Assembly: GCA_022843165.1 (NCBI GenBank) | Contig: JALHOD010000003.1 | Coordinates: 227,301 to 291,300 of the forward strand | From: Pseudorhodoplanes sp. | GTDB lineage: Bacteria; Pseudomonadota; Alphaproteobacteria; Rhizobiales; Xanthobacteraceae | DNA length: 64,000 bases | Reading direction: 5' to 3' | Part shown: positions 26,155-35,100 of the stretch, one piece after another | How the letters are laid out: each line of letters starts with the position of its first letter | Numbering within the stretch: position 1 is the stretch's first letter | The notes under the pieces: model-generated | The model's input: only the letters and a program-made list of their open reading frames with translations | Database searches by the model: none | Told to the model about the DNA's origin: nothing | Made by a program: the position numbers and the translations under genes

Positions 26155-27336
26155 ATGCTCCGGACCATCGCAGCATTCGACCGTATCGGCGAGGAAAACG
26201 CCTTTGCGGTGCTCGCGCGCGCCAACGCGCTGATCGCGCAAGGCCGTGACGTCATCAATCTCGGCATCGGCCAGCCGGATTTCCGCACGCCGGACCATAT
26301 CGTCGAGGCCGCGATCAAGGCGTTGCGCGACGGCCACCACGGCTACACGCCGGCCAACGGCATTCCGGCCTTGCGCGAAGCGGTGGCGGCCGATCTGCAC
26401 AAGCGCTTTGCGGTCGAGGTGTCGCCCGACAGCGTGATGATCATGCCGGGCGGCAAGCCCACGATGTTCATGTCGATCCTGATGTTCGGCGAACCGGGCG
26501 TGGACATTCTCTATCCGGATCCCGGTTTCCCGATCTACCGCTCGATGATCGAGTTCACCGGCGCGCGGCCAGTGCCGGTGCCGATCCGCGAGGAGAACGG
26601 TTTTGCCTTCTCGGCCGAGGAGACGCTGAAGCTGATCACGCCGCAGACCCGGCTCCTGATCGTGAATTCTCCGGCCAATCCGACCGGCGGGGTCACGCCG
26701 AAAAGCGAAGTCGACAAGCTGGTTGCCGGACTGGAAAAATTCCCCGACGTCGCGGTGATGTCGGACGAGATCTACGACCAGATGACCTATGACGGCGAGA
26801 CGCATGTCTGCCTGCTGTCCTATCCGTCCATCCGCGACCGGCTGATCCTGCTGAACGGCTGGTCGAAGACCTATGCGATGACCGGCTGGCGGCTCGGTTA
26901 CGCGGTGTGGCCGGGCAAGCTCTACGACTATGCGCGCAAGCTCGCGGTCAATCTGCATTCCTGCGTGAATGCGTCGGCGCAATATGCGGGCCTGGCCGCT
27001 CTGACCGGCCCGCAGGACGAGGTGCGCCGCATGGTCGCGGAATTCGACCAGCGGCGGAAGGTTGTGGTCGAGGGACTGAACAAGCTGCCCGGCATGTCCT
27101 GCGCGACGCCGAAAGGCGCGTTTTATGCCTTCCCCAATATCAAGAAGACCGGCTGGAAGGCCAAGCCGCTGGCGTCGGCGCTGCTGGAAGACGCCGGCGT
27201 CGCCATTATCGGCGGACCGGATTTCGGCATCCTGGGCGAGGGCTATGTGCGGCTCTCCTACGCCAACTCCACCGACAACATCCTGAAGGCGCTCGATCGC
27301 ATGGGCGAGTTTCTGGCGAGCCGCAAGGCGGCGTAG
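26155..27336 (+). CDS. Class I/II aminotransferase (PLP-dependent)
   Basis: A fold-type I PLP enzyme of 393 residues. Characteristic segments are INLGIGQPDF at the N-terminus, the Asn and Tyr sites in NSPANPTGGV and DEIYDQMTY, the Schiff-base Lys in LNGWSKTYAMTGWRLGY, and the C-terminal YVRLSYANS whose Arg binds the substrate carboxylate. It resembles aspartate/aromatic or alanine-type transaminases of subgroup I-gamma; the amino donor is not decided. The ATG at 26155, preceded by AAGGGA, is preferred to the ATG ten codons upstream. Confidence 0.9.
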   Translation: MLRTIAAFDRIGEENAFAVLARANALIAQGRDVINLGIGQPDFRTPDHIVEAAIKALRDGHHGYTPANGIPALREAVAADLHKRFAVEVSPDSVMIMPGGKPTMFMSILMFGEPGVDILYPDPGFPIYRSMIEFTGARPVPVPIREENGFAFSAEETLKLITPQTRLLIVNSPANPTGGVTPKSEVDKLVAGLEKFPDVAVMSDEIYDQMTYDGETHVCLLSYPSIRDRLILLNGWSKTYAMTGWRLGYAVWPGKLYDYARKLAVNLHSCVNASAQYAGLAALTGPQDEVRRMVAEFDQRRKVVVEGLNKLPGMSCATPKGAFYAFPNIKKTGWKAKPLASALLEDAGVAIIGGPDFGILGEGYVRLSYANSTDNILKALDRMGEFLASRKAA

Positions 27337-27345
27337 CTTTGCTTA

Positions 27346-27367
27346 CCCTCCCCCCGCAAGGGGAGGG
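27346..27367. repeat. CCCTCCCC/GGGGAGGG hairpin, possible terminator
   Basis: An 8-bp perfect stem CCCTCCCC / GGGGAGGG with a six-base loop CCGCAA lies just after the aminotransferase stop. Such CCCTCCCC-GCAA-GGGGAGGG elements are often dispersed between genes in alphaproteobacteria. It has no T-run, so a classical intrinsic terminator is not supported. Confidence 0.45.
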
Positions 27368-27391
27368 GCTAAATCGCGGCGAGGCATGTAG

Positions 27392-27697
27392 ATGAAGTCA
27401 ATGATTCAACCACATTTGTTTATCGTGTTCATCGTCGTCGGGAGCACGAATTCCGCCGCCGCGCAAAAGTTCTTCAATTACACCTGCGCCGACGGCAGCC
27501 AGCTCATCGCAGCCTTCGTCCCACAATCGAAATCCGCTTTCGTGCAGCTCGACGGCAAGTCGATGACCTTGCCGCAGCGGCTTTCCGCCTCCGGCGCACG
27601 CTATGCGAAGGGCGGCGTCACCTTCTGGATCAAGGGCAACCAGGCGCAACTCAAGCGTCCCAGGACGAAGTGGACGCAATGCACCACGGTCTCATGA
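27392..27697 (+). CDS. MliC-family protein, C-type lysozyme inhibitor-like
   Basis: A protein of 101 residues: signal peptide about 1-24, then one small beta-barrel domain with NYTCADGSQLIAAF and, downstream, SASGARYAKGGVTFWIKG, which is the conserved MliC core (SxSGxRYxxxxxxxxxKG) that inserts into the lysozyme active site. Two Cys (TCADG and TQC near the C-terminus) can pair. There is no lipobox Cys, so unlike the E. coli lipoprotein MliC it should be periplasmic. It would protect peptidoglycan from host or environmental lysozymes. An isolated gene. Confidence 0.82.
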   Translation: MKSMIQPHLFIVFIVVGSTNSAAAQKFFNYTCADGSQLIAAFVPQSKSAFVQLDGKSMTLPQRLSASGARYAKGGVTFWIKGNQAQLKRPRTKWTQCTTVS

Positions 27698-27720
27698 TGC
27701 GCTGACCGATCCTGAATGGA

Positions 27721-28656
27721 TCACGGCTTCATCGCGAAACGGAAGCCGACGACGACGATCGCAAGGCCCAGCAGTTGCAGCGGCGTCGGGATTTCCCCAA
27801 GCGCGAGAAAGCCGATCAGCATGGTCAGCCCGGGCACCAGCGCCGGGAAGGTCGAGGCGCGGCCGGCACCGAGCGTGGTCACGGCGCGCGCGAACAGGAA
27901 CAGCGCCAATAATCCCGCGAACACGCCCTGCACCGCAATCTGGATCAGATTCTCGATCCACCCCGCCGCGATCATGGTGTGAAAGCCGAAGAGCAGCGCA
28001 TGCAGCGGCGCGTAGATGAAGAGCGACAGCACGCCCACGATCATGGCGGCATGCATGCCGTCCATGCGCCAGCGCCGCAGGCACAGCGTGAACGTCGCCC
28101 ACATCAGCCCGGCGGTGGCGAACAGCGAATCGCCGGCCAGCGCATGCAGCCCGATCGAGGTGACGGCTTCGCCGGCGAACACGATCAGTCCGCAGACAAT
28201 GGCGATCACACCCACAAGCCGGGCGGTGCTGAGCGGCTCCTTCAGCACCAGCGTGGCCAGCAGCAGCCCGCCCAGGGCGGCCGAGGCCGGGTGGATCACG
28301 GCGCCATGACCGAGGGGGGCTAGTGTGAAGCCGGTATAACTGGAGACCGCCTGCAACGGGCCCGCCAGCAGCAGGATGATCAGGCCACGGCCCCAGCCGG
28401 CGCCGCCCAGATCGGCCATGCCCATGCGCCAGAGCGCCGGCACCAGCAGCACCCCCGACCAGACAAAGCGGTGAAAGGCCATGTCCGAGGGGGTCAGGCC
28501 GACGGCGACGCCGTGCTTGGCCGCCACCAGCCCGGCGGCCCAGAACAGTGCGGCCGCGATGCCGCACAGCGTTCCGATGACTCTGGCGGACAGCCAGGAC
28601 GGCAAGGAGAAGGATGAAGGCACGCGCAAGCTCCGGCGAGTCGGCGTGTCCGGCAT
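27721..28656 (-). CDS. DMT superfamily exporter (EamA domains)
   Basis: A protein of 311 residues with ten helices in two EamA repeats; the first includes GTLCGIAAALFWAAGLVAAKHGVAVG and the second SLFATAGLMWATFTLCLRRW. Residues VIHPASAALGGLLLATLVLKEPLS and FPALVPGLTMLIGFLALGEIPTP are the paired signature helices. Substrate unknown. An N-terminal basic stretch of about 25 residues precedes the first helix and could be shortened if an internal start is used. It converges on the MliC-like gene. Confidence 0.86.
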   Translation of the reverse strand: MPDTPTRRSLRVPSSFSLPSWLSARVIGTLCGIAAALFWAAGLVAAKHGVAVGLTPSDMAFHRFVWSGVLLVPALWRMGMADLGGAGWGRGLIILLLAGPLQAVSSYTGFTLAPLGHGAVIHPASAALGGLLLATLVLKEPLSTARLVGVIAIVCGLIVFAGEAVTSIGLHALAGDSLFATAGLMWATFTLCLRRWRMDGMHAAMIVGVLSLFIYAPLHALLFGFHTMIAAGWIENLIQIAVQGVFAGLLALFLFARAVTTLGAGRASTFPALVPGLTMLIGFLALGEIPTPLQLLGLAIVVVGFRFAMKP

Positions 28657-28947
28657 ACGCCGCCATGGCCCGGCTGGCCATCCACAGCCTGCGAACGCCA
28701 GCTATGTCTTTCACGCGAGGTCCGCTGCGCGCGGGGCCGGGGCGCTTCGCCTTTGGGAGCATGCTTTTTGTGACACAACCCCGCCGGTTTGACCGGCCAT
28801 GTCCCCGATTTGTTTGACGCCGCCGATACCGCTCTCTAATTTCCCCGCTCTGCCGGTTATCCGGCCCCCGCGCGGCAAGTGCTGCGCCGGCGGCATCGGC
28901 CTGGACAGGGAACGAATGTCGCTGCACAGCTTCGACGCCAGAGCCCC
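28657..28947. other. Intergenic stretch, no gene recognised
   Basis: This 291-base divergent gap between the DMT exporter and the unnamed membrane protein gene holds only shadow ORFs without family character. I see no strong palindrome or terminator; promoters for both neighbours are expected here. Confidence 0.5.
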
Positions 28948-29919
28948 ATGAAATCATCGGCAGCATTCCTGATTTCCGCGCTGGTTGCGCTGGCCTTTCT
29001 GGCCGGTTCGGTGCTGGCGCTTGGGCAGGTCTGCGGCAGCTATTCGCCGGTGCCGCCCGTCGAGAAGAAGGCGCCTCCGCCGCAGATTCGCGTCGATCTG
29101 CCGGGCGGCGGCCACCTGATTCGCGCCGTCAGTCTGCGCGACACGCTTGAGGGCCATGTCGTCCTTGCGCAGAACGCCGCAGCGCCATCGACCGCCGCTC
29201 TGCCGGGCTGGTGGCAGCGATTTGTCTGCGAGATCCGCGCGTCGGATCTGGCCCTCCTGGCCTGCGCGGTATTCCTGCTGCTGGCCGGTCTTTTCCAGGG
29301 CCTGTGGATGCGCGGCGCCTTGCGCGCGTCGCAGAAGGCGGCGCAGGCATCGGAAAAATCCTCCGCGCTGATGGACGAGGCGCTGATGTCGGCGCAACGC
29401 GCCTATGTCTTCATGAAGGAAATCCAGGTCAGCCTGACCAAGAATCCCATCAACGACGAGATTCAGACCTGCACCTTGCAGCCGATCTGGGAAAATACCG
29501 GCACCACGCCGACCAGGAACGGCCGCAGCCATGTGAGCTGGAAATATTTCGAACGTTCGGTGCCCGCCGATTTCGATTTTTCCGATTTCGACGATCTCGG
29601 CAACCGCATCCTGTCCTACGACGCCTACCGGCCGCTGATCGTCGGCCCGAAATCGACGGCGCTCTCGCCGGTCATCAATATCGAGCCGGCGATGCTGCGC
29701 CAGGTCCGCGATCTGCAGGGCAAGCTGCTGATCTGGGGCTGGACCGAATATGACGAGATTTTCGCCGGCGCGAAACGTCACCGCACCGAGTTCTGCTACC
29801 AGGTCGCGGTGTCAGGTTCGCCCGCCAGCCATGTCGGATTCAGCCAGTATCATCTGCATAACGGTGTGGATGAAGACTGCATGAAGAAGCCGACCACGCT
29901 GACGCGCGCGGCCGCCTGA
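28948..29919 (+). CDS. Membrane protein of unknown function
   Basis: A protein of 323 residues. Hydrophobic segments at about residues 5-25 and 100-122 flank a short Pro-rich periplasmic part (SPVPPVEKKAPPPQIRVDLPGGG). After the second helix a short helical region (RASQKAAQASEKSSALMDEALMSAQRAYVFM) leads into a cytoplasmic or periplasmic domain with ENTGTTPTRNGRSHVSW and a late pair of Cys. Proteins with this QRAYVFM ... WENTGTTPT core occur in many Bradyrhizobium-like genomes with no assigned role. ATG at 28948 is chosen as the start of a hydrophobic leader; 23 extra residues in the track are unlikely. Confidence 0.72.
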   Translation: MKSSAAFLISALVALAFLAGSVLALGQVCGSYSPVPPVEKKAPPPQIRVDLPGGGHLIRAVSLRDTLEGHVVLAQNAAAPSTAALPGWWQRFVCEIRASDLALLACAVFLLLAGLFQGLWMRGALRASQKAAQASEKSSALMDEALMSAQRAYVFMKEIQVSLTKNPINDEIQTCTLQPIWENTGTTPTRNGRSHVSWKYFERSVPADFDFSDFDDLGNRILSYDAYRPLIVGPKSTALSPVINIEPAMLRQVRDLQGKLLIWGWTEYDEIFAGAKRHRTEFCYQVAVSGSPASHVGFSQYHLHNGVDEDCMKKPTTLTRAAA

Positions 29920-29950
29920 GCGCCATTTCATCGGCCCACGGAGCGCTTCC

Positions 29951-31015
29951 TCAGCCGGCTGCCTTTTCCGCTGCGACACGCTGCCGGACGGCGGGACTCG
30001 CGTCGTACCAGTCGCGTGTGCCGTTCACGATTTTGACCACCGACAACATCACGGGCACTTCGATCAGGACCCCGACCACAGTTGCCAACGCGGCGCCCGA
30101 ATTGAATCCGAAGAGACTGATCGCGGCCGCGACGGCGAGTTCGAAGAAGTTGCTGGCTCCGATCAGGGCTGACGGCGCCGCCACGCAATGCGCCTCTCCG
30201 GCCGCGCGATTGAGAAGATAGGCAAGGCCCGAATTGAAGTAGACCTGGATCAGGATCGGCACGGCCAGAATGGCAATGATCAAGGGCTGGGCCAGGATTT
30301 GCTCGCCCTGGAATCCGAAAAGCAGCACCAGTGTGGCCAGCAAGGCGACGAGAGAAACCGGCTGCAAGGTCGACAGCAGCCGCGTCAACGCGTCGGCTCC
30401 GCTGCTCGCGAGCACGCTCCGCCGGACAATCTGCGCGATGATCACCGGCACGACAATGTAAAGCACAACCGACAGGAGCAGGGTTTCCCACGGCACGGTA
30501 ATGGCAGACAGGCCGAGCAGCAGTCCCACGATTGGCGCAAATGCAAAGACCATGATCACGTCGTTGAGGGCGACCTGACTCAGGGTGAAATGCGGCTCGC
30601 CGTCAGACAGATTGCTCCAGACGAACACCATCGCCGTACACGGCGCCGCGGCGAGCAGGATCAGCCCCGCAATGTAGCTGTTGATCTGGTCTGCCGGCAG
30701 ATAGGGCTTGAACAGCCAGCCGATGAAAAGCCATCCCAGAAAGGCCATCGAAAACGGCTTCACCGCCCAGTTGATGAAAAGCGTGACGCCGATGCCGCGC
30801 CAATGCTCCTTGACGCCCGACAAGGCCGCAAAGTCGATCTTCACCAGCATGGGAATGATCATCAGCCAGATCAGAACCGCGACCGGCAGATTGACTTTGG
30901 CGATCTCGGCCGTGCCGATCATGTGGAATGCGGCGGGAAAGAAGTGGCCGAGGGCGATCCCGACAATAATGCATAGGCCGACCCAGATCGTGAGATAGCG
31001 TTCGAACAAGGACAT
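29951..31015 (-). CDS. acr3: Arsenite efflux permease, ACR3 family
   Basis: A membrane protein of 354 residues with ten helices of the ACR3/BART type. The ion-path Cys lies in LLAAAPCTAMVFVWS, and a later conserved Glu in ASNFFELAVAAAISLFGFNSGAA, both hallmarks of Acr3 arsenite/proton antiporters. It removes arsenite formed by the arsenate reductase encoded upstream. The start MSLFERYL is preferred, with GAGG upstream; the track adds 14 residues that overlap the intergenic gap. Last gene of arsR-arsC-acr3, 44 bases after arsC. Confidence 0.94.
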   Translation of the reverse strand: MSLFERYLTIWVGLCIIVGIALGHFFPAAFHMIGTAEIAKVNLPVAVLIWLMIIPMLVKIDFAALSGVKEHWRGIGVTLFINWAVKPFSMAFLGWLFIGWLFKPYLPADQINSYIAGLILLAAAPCTAMVFVWSNLSDGEPHFTLSQVALNDVIMVFAFAPIVGLLLGLSAITVPWETLLLSVVLYIVVPVIIAQIVRRSVLASSGADALTRLLSTLQPVSLVALLATLVLLFGFQGEQILAQPLIIAILAVPILIQVYFNSGLAYLLNRAAGEAHCVAAPSALIGASNFFELAVAAAISLFGFNSGAALATVVGVLIEVPVMLSVVKIVNGTRDWYDASPAVRQRVAAEKAAG

Positions 31016-31059
31016 GTGTGAAACCTCGGCTGGGTCAGCGTGTGTGGTTGACGGCAAGT

Positions 31060-31584
31060 TCAGTCCTGCATCGCTTTTGCGGTCGCGCCGTCCATGCGGC
31101 CGATATCCTTCAGCCGGCTTTCAAGTTTCAGCCGGTCGAGCGATGCGATCGGGAGCGCGGAAAACACCGAAATGCGCCGGTGCAGCATTCCATAGGCCTT
31201 GTCGAAGGCGAGCGCGATCTCGATGGGTGAGCCTTCGGCGGCGGCGGGATCGGGAATGCCCCAATGCGCGGTCATTGGCTGGCCCGGCCAGAGCGGGCAG
31301 GATTCGCCCGCGGCATCGTCGCAGACCGTGAACACGAAATCGAATTCCGGCGCGCCCGGCTGAGAAAACTCGTTCCAGGATTTCGAACGCAACTCTGCGG
31401 TCGGATAGCCAAGGCGTTCCAGCAAACCGCGCGCATACGGGTTCACCTGCCCCTTGGGCTGGCTGCCGGCGCTATAGGCCCGGAACTTCCCGCGGCCCTC
31501 GCGATTCAAGATCGCTTCCGCCAGAATCGAGCGCGACGTGTTGCCCGTACACAGAAAGAGAACGTTGTAGACCCGCTCACTCAT
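31060..31584 (-). CDS. arsC: Arsenate reductase, low-molecular-weight phosphatase type
   Basis: A cytosolic enzyme of 174 residues of the LMW protein-tyrosine-phosphatase fold. The P-loop FLCTGNTSRS (Cys12, C-x5-R) binds arsenate; further redox Cys lie in FTVCDDAAGESCPLWPG, as in thioredoxin-coupled ArsC. The sequence ends after a long helical tail that is common in alphaproteobacterial homologues. It converts arsenate to arsenite for export by Acr3. It lies 30 bases after arsR. Confidence 0.94.
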   Translation of the reverse strand: MSERVYNVLFLCTGNTSRSILAEAILNREGRGKFRAYSAGSQPKGQVNPYARGLLERLGYPTAELRSKSWNEFSQPGAPEFDFVFTVCDDAAGESCPLWPGQPMTAHWGIPDPAAAEGSPIEIALAFDKAYGMLHRRISVFSALPIASLDRLKLESRLKDIGRMDGATAKAMQD

Positions 31585-31614
31585 AACCTGCCCCTGCAGC
31601 GATGCTTGGTTTGT

Positions 31615-31977
31615 TCAGCCCACACCCGCCTCGCCGGTCGCCGGCAAGGACGTGCCTGCGGCGTTCGGCGCGCACAGCTCCGGCTTGCCGCCGCAGCAAT
31701 TCTCGGTGAGATAGGAGAGAAGATCATTCATGACGTCGAAGCGCGCCGCATAGATCAGCGAGCGCCCGTCCCGACGCACCGACACGAGGCCGGCTTGCCG
31801 CAGACGATCGAAGTGAAACGACAGCGTGTTGGGCGCGAGGCCAAGCGCGCTGGCGACCTGACCGGCCGGAAGGCCGGCGGGTCCGGCGCGCACCAGCAGA
31901 CGATAGACATCCAGCCGGTTGTCCTGCGCCAGCGCACCAAGCGCCTGAATGATAGTGACTTTTTCTATCTCTTCCAT
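31615..31977 (-). CDS. arsR: ArsR family transcriptional repressor
   Basis: A winged-helix repressor of 120 residues. The DNA-recognition helix lies in ASALGLAPNTLSFHFDRLRQAGL, followed by the wing VRRDGRSLIYAAR. The canonical ELCVCDL arsenite site of the E. coli type is absent. Instead Cys residues are clustered near the C-terminus (ENCCGGKPELC), as in other ArsR proteins that bind As(III) at C-terminal Cys. It should repress its own operon until arsenite binds. An imperfect dyad immediately before the start codon is the likely operator. Confidence 0.92.
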   Translation of the reverse strand: MEEIEKVTIIQALGALAQDNRLDVYRLLVRAGPAGLPAGQVASALGLAPNTLSFHFDRLRQAGLVSVRRDGRSLIYAARFDVMNDLLSYLTENCCGGKPELCAPNAAGTSLPATGEAGVG

Positions 31978-31979
31978 AG

Positions 31980-31995
31980 TTCAACGAATATCGAA
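31980..31995. promoter_or_regulatory. Candidate ArsR operator
   Basis: The minus-strand sequence TTCGATATTCGTTGAA is an imperfect dyad (TTCGA/TTGAA arms, six-base spacer) three bases before the arsR start codon in an AT-rich stretch. Similar TTCGAT...GTTGAA sites lie before arsR in other alphaproteobacteria. Confidence 0.45.
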
Positions 31996-32108
31996 ATAAT
32001 GGCAGAAAGTCAAGAAAACTGGCGGCCTGCTGCTAAACTGTCCGGACTGGCATCCGCCGAGATGCGTCAGTCACATTCGGGCGCTATTTCAGGCGAGGAC
32101 GCGGGGCC

Positions 32109-35100
32109 ATGTCGCATTCCCACAAGCCATTGATGCTGTCGTCGCGGTTCGCGCCGCTGTTCTGGACGCAGTTTTTTTCCGCGTTCAACGACAACTATCT
32201 GAAGAACGCGCTGGTCTTCCTGATCCTGTTTCATGTCGCCAAGGACAGCCCGCAATCGGCGGAGACGCTGATCACGCTGGCCGGAGCGACCTTCATCGCG
32301 CCGTATTTTTTCCTGTCGGCTTTGGGCGGCGAAATCGCCGACCGCTTCGACAAGGCGGTGGTCGCGCAGCGGCTGAAACTGATCGAGATCGCGGTCGCCG
32401 GAGTCGCGGTCGCCGGATTCGTGTTTCATTCGATCGCAATCCTGTTCGTCGCGCTGTTCGGCTTCGGCGTGATCGGCGCGCTGTTTGGTCCGATCAAATA
32501 CGGCATCCTTCCCGATCATCTGGAGCGCCGCGAACTGCCGGCCGGCAATGCGCTGGTGGAAGGCGCCACCTTCATTGCCATCCTGCTCGGCACGATCGCC
32601 GGCGGTCTTGTGGCGCGGGGCGGCGGTGATCCCGCCACCTTCTCCGGTCTGGTCATGGTGTTCGCGCTGCTGTGCTGGGTGTCCAGCCTGCTGATTCCGC
32701 GCACCGGCGAAGCCGCCCCCAATCTGCAGATCAACAGGAACATCGTGATCTCGACCTGGTCGCTGATCCAGCATCTGCGCAGCGACAGCCGGCTGTGGTG
32801 GGGCGCGCTGGTGACCAGCTGGTTCTGGCTCGTCGGCATCGTGGTCCTGTCGCTGCTGCCGCCTTTGGTGAAATCGCTGGTCGGCGGCAACGAGGAAGTG
32901 GTCACGGCCTATCTGGCGATTTTCTCGATCGCGGTGGCTGTCGGCTCGGGCCTTGCGGCCTGGCTGGCGAGCGGACGCATCATCTTGTTGCCGACTCTTT
33001 TCGGTGCCGTCCTGCTCGGGCTGTCGGCGCTGGTTGTCGGTTTCTCGGTTTACGGCGTTGCGCCGGCCCAGACACTGGCGGGGCCGTCGGAGGTTTTTGC
33101 TTCGGTGCGCGGCATCAACGTCGCCATCGGACTGATGGGTCTGGCGATCGGCGGCGGCCTGTTCATCGTCCCGGCTTTCGCGGCGGTGCAGGCCTGGTCC
33201 GGCGCCGATCGCCGTGCGCGCGTGATCGCAGCCGTCAACGTGCTCAACGCGCTGTTCATGACGGCTGCGACGCTGATCGTCGCGGCACTGCAGGGCAACG
33301 GCGCAACCACGCCGACGCTGTTCATCGGGCTTGGCATCTGCAATCTCGTCGTGGCGGTGCTGATCGGCTTCACCATGCCGACCCGGCCGTTCAACGATGC
33401 GCTGTCGATCCTGTATCGCTGTCTGTTCCGCGTGCAGGTGAAGGGACTCGACAATCTCACCAAGATCAAAAGTCCCAATGTCATCATCGCGCTCAATCAT
33501 GTCAGCTTTCTCGATGCCGGCATCGCGCTCTCGCTGCTCGGCCGCGATCCGGTTTTCGCCGTCGACACCGCCATGGCGCAGAAATGGTGGGTCAAGCCGT
33601 TCATGCGCATGACGCGGGCCTTGCCGATCGACCCGCTCAAGCCGATGGCGACCCGCACGCTGATTCATGCGGTGCAGTCGGGCGAGACGCTGATCATCTT
33701 CCCGGAAGGACGGATCACCGTCACCGGCTCGCTGATGAAGGTCTATGACGGTGCCGGTCTCATCGCCGACAAGTCGGACGCCACCATCGTGCCCGTGCAT
33801 ATCGACGGCCTCGAGCAGACCCCGTTCACGCGTCTCAACAAGAGCCAGGTGCGCCGCCGCTGGTTCCCCAAAGTGACCGTCACGGTGCTGGAACCGGTCA
33901 AGCTCAATGTGAATCCGGACTTGCGCGGCCGCCGCCGCCGTCAGGCCGCCGGCGCCGCGCTCTACGACATCATGTCGGACATGATCTATCGCACGGTTTC
34001 GACCGATCGCACGGTGGTGCAGGCGCTGATCCAGGCGGCGCAGGCGAATGGCATGGGCCGCGTGGCGACCGAGGATCCCGTCACCGGCGAACTGACCTAC
34101 AAGAAGCTGTTGCGCGCGACCGCCGTGCTGGGCCGCAAGCTGATGCCGCTGGCCGATATCGGCAAGCCGGTGGGCGTGATGCTGCCCAATGCCAACGGCG
34201 CGGTTGCGACGCTGTTCGCGCTGATGTCGGCGGGCCGCGTGCCGGCCATGATCAACTTCACCGCCGGCGCGGCCAATATCCTGGCCGGCTGCCGGGCGGC
34301 CGGTGTGTCCACCATCGTCACGTCGCGCACCTTCATCGAACGCGGCAAGCTGGAGCCGCTGATCGACAAGCTGCACGGCACGATCCGTTTCGTCTATCTC
34401 GAGGACGTGCGCGCCACCGTGAACATCATCGACAAGCTGCGCGTGCTGTTCGGGGCCAACAAGCCGCTGGTGCCGCGCAGGCCGGACGATTGGGCCGTGG
34501 TCCTGTTCACGTCGGGCTCGGAAGGCACGCCCAAGGGAGTCGTGCTGTCCCATCGCAATATTCTCACCAATGCGGCGCAGGCCAAGGCGCGCATCGATTT
34601 CGGGCGCACCGACAAGGTGTTCAATATCCTGCCGGTCTTCCATTCCTTCGGGCTGACCGTCGGCGTGATCCTGCCGCTGGTGTCCGGCGTGAGGATTTAT
34701 CTCTATCCGTCGCCGCTGCATTACCGCACCGTTCCCGAACTGATCTACGGCATCAACGCCACCATCATGTTCGGCACCGACACGTTCCTGAACGGCTATG
34801 CGCGCGCGGCCAATCCGTACGATTTCCGGTCGATCCGTTACATCCTGTCGGGCGCCGAGCCGGTGAAGGAATCCACGCGCCGCACCTACCTGGAAAAATT
34901 TGGACTGCGCATCCTGGAAGGCTATGGCGTGACCGAAACCGCCCCTGCGCTGGCGCTCAACACGCCCATGTTCAACAAGTTCGGCACGGTCGGTCGTCTG
35001 CTGCCCGGCATGGAAGCGCGGCTGGACAAGGTCGAGGGCGTGGATGAAGGCGGGCGGCTGTTCGTCAAGGGACCGAACGTGATGCTCGGCTATCTGCGCG

